The position numbers were made by a program, and so were the translations under genes. Shown here piece after piece: positions 29,164 through 29,228 of a DNA stretch of 29,228 bases. This DNA comes from Chloroflexota bacterium (GTDB lineage: Bacteria > Chloroflexota > Anaerolineae > Caldilineales > Caldilineaceae). The stretch's first letter is position 1. Each line of letters starts with the position of its first letter. The notes beneath the pieces are model-generated. The model was not told where the DNA came from, did not search any database, and was given only the letters and a program-made list of their open reading frames with translations. The stretch is from contig DMDA01000081.1 of assembly GCA_003451595.1 (NCBI GenBank), positions 1-29,228 of the forward strand. Reading direction: 5' to 3'.

Positions 29164-29228
29164 ATGGCAAAACGCAACACTGTCGCCGTCACCGGTGAGG
29201 TTCAGGCGCCGGCGGAAAAGGTCTACGC
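29164..29228 (+). CDS. Start of a possible SRPBCC-fold protein (partial)
   Basis: ATG 29164 follows a strong AGGAGGA sequence. The 21 complete codons visible read MAKRNTVAVTGEVQAPAEKV and then Tyr, resembling the first strand and helix start of SRPBCC/polyketide-cyclase-like proteins (a beta strand, then AP-x-E-x-V-[WY]). The window ends here, so the family call is tentative. The start lies 24 bases after the acetyltransferase stop, suggesting co-transcription. Confidence 0.6.
   Translation, partial: MAKRNTVAVTGEVQAPAEKVY

Overview
The window is about 29 kb of dense, GC-rich bacterial DNA. Short gene spacing, strong AGGAG-type ribosome binding sites, a lipoprotein solute-binding protein with a Dpp/Opp-type ABC transporter, tandem GH3 glycosidases and many reductase paralogues fit a heterotrophic, polysaccharide-using bacterium. 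A filamentous member of the Chloroflexota (Caldilineae/Anaerolineae type) is my best guess from overall style. There is no rRNA or other marker gene to prove it. I see no tRNA, rRNA, CRISPR array or intact insertion sequence.

Left part (1-3157): the last codons of an unknown gene, an M24 metallopeptidase and a class I methyltransferase on the minus strand, then a divergent LacI-family regulator. The regulator has a near-consensus promoter with overlapping palindromic operators placed at the predicted transcription start.

Sugar-uptake part (2034-14348): lacI is followed without a visible terminator by a family 5 solute-binding lipoprotein, two permeases and two ATPases, then by two GH3 glycosidases of different subtypes. 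One resembles beta-glucosidases and the other beta-xylosidases. The likely job is import and hydrolysis of plant beta-oligosaccharides under LacI control. Two operon spacers contain long degenerate inverted repeats. Between the GH3 genes sits a small ORF that looks like an antitoxin N-terminus joined in frame to a RelE-type toxin lacking its own N-terminus.

Middle part (14469-18080, minus strand): a TolB-like beta-propeller protein, an EamA transporter translationally coupled to a creatininase-family amidohydrolase, and a 5'-truncated type B carboxylesterase. The esterase fragment is bracketed by REP-like palindromes.

Reductase island (18084-25878, minus strand): four intact aldo/keto reductases of at least three types, one aldo/keto reductase relic, three short-chain dehydrogenases, a CMD-family protein and a lipoprotein with a cyclophilin-like domain. 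The gene set resembles bacterial reactive-aldehyde detoxification loci. About 1.6 kb beyond it, past ychF, lies an AraC-family regulator with the N-terminal domain found in E. coli YqhC, the activator of the aldehyde reductase genes yqhD and dkgA. The same sequence motif occurs at two promoters in the island and in front of the araC gene, so I propose an AraC-controlled carbonyl-detoxification regulon. This is the most interesting system in the window.

Right end (26155-29228, plus strand): a YchF-type ATPase/GTPase, the AraC regulator, a GNAT acetyltransferase and the start of a gene that may encode an SRPBCC-fold protein.
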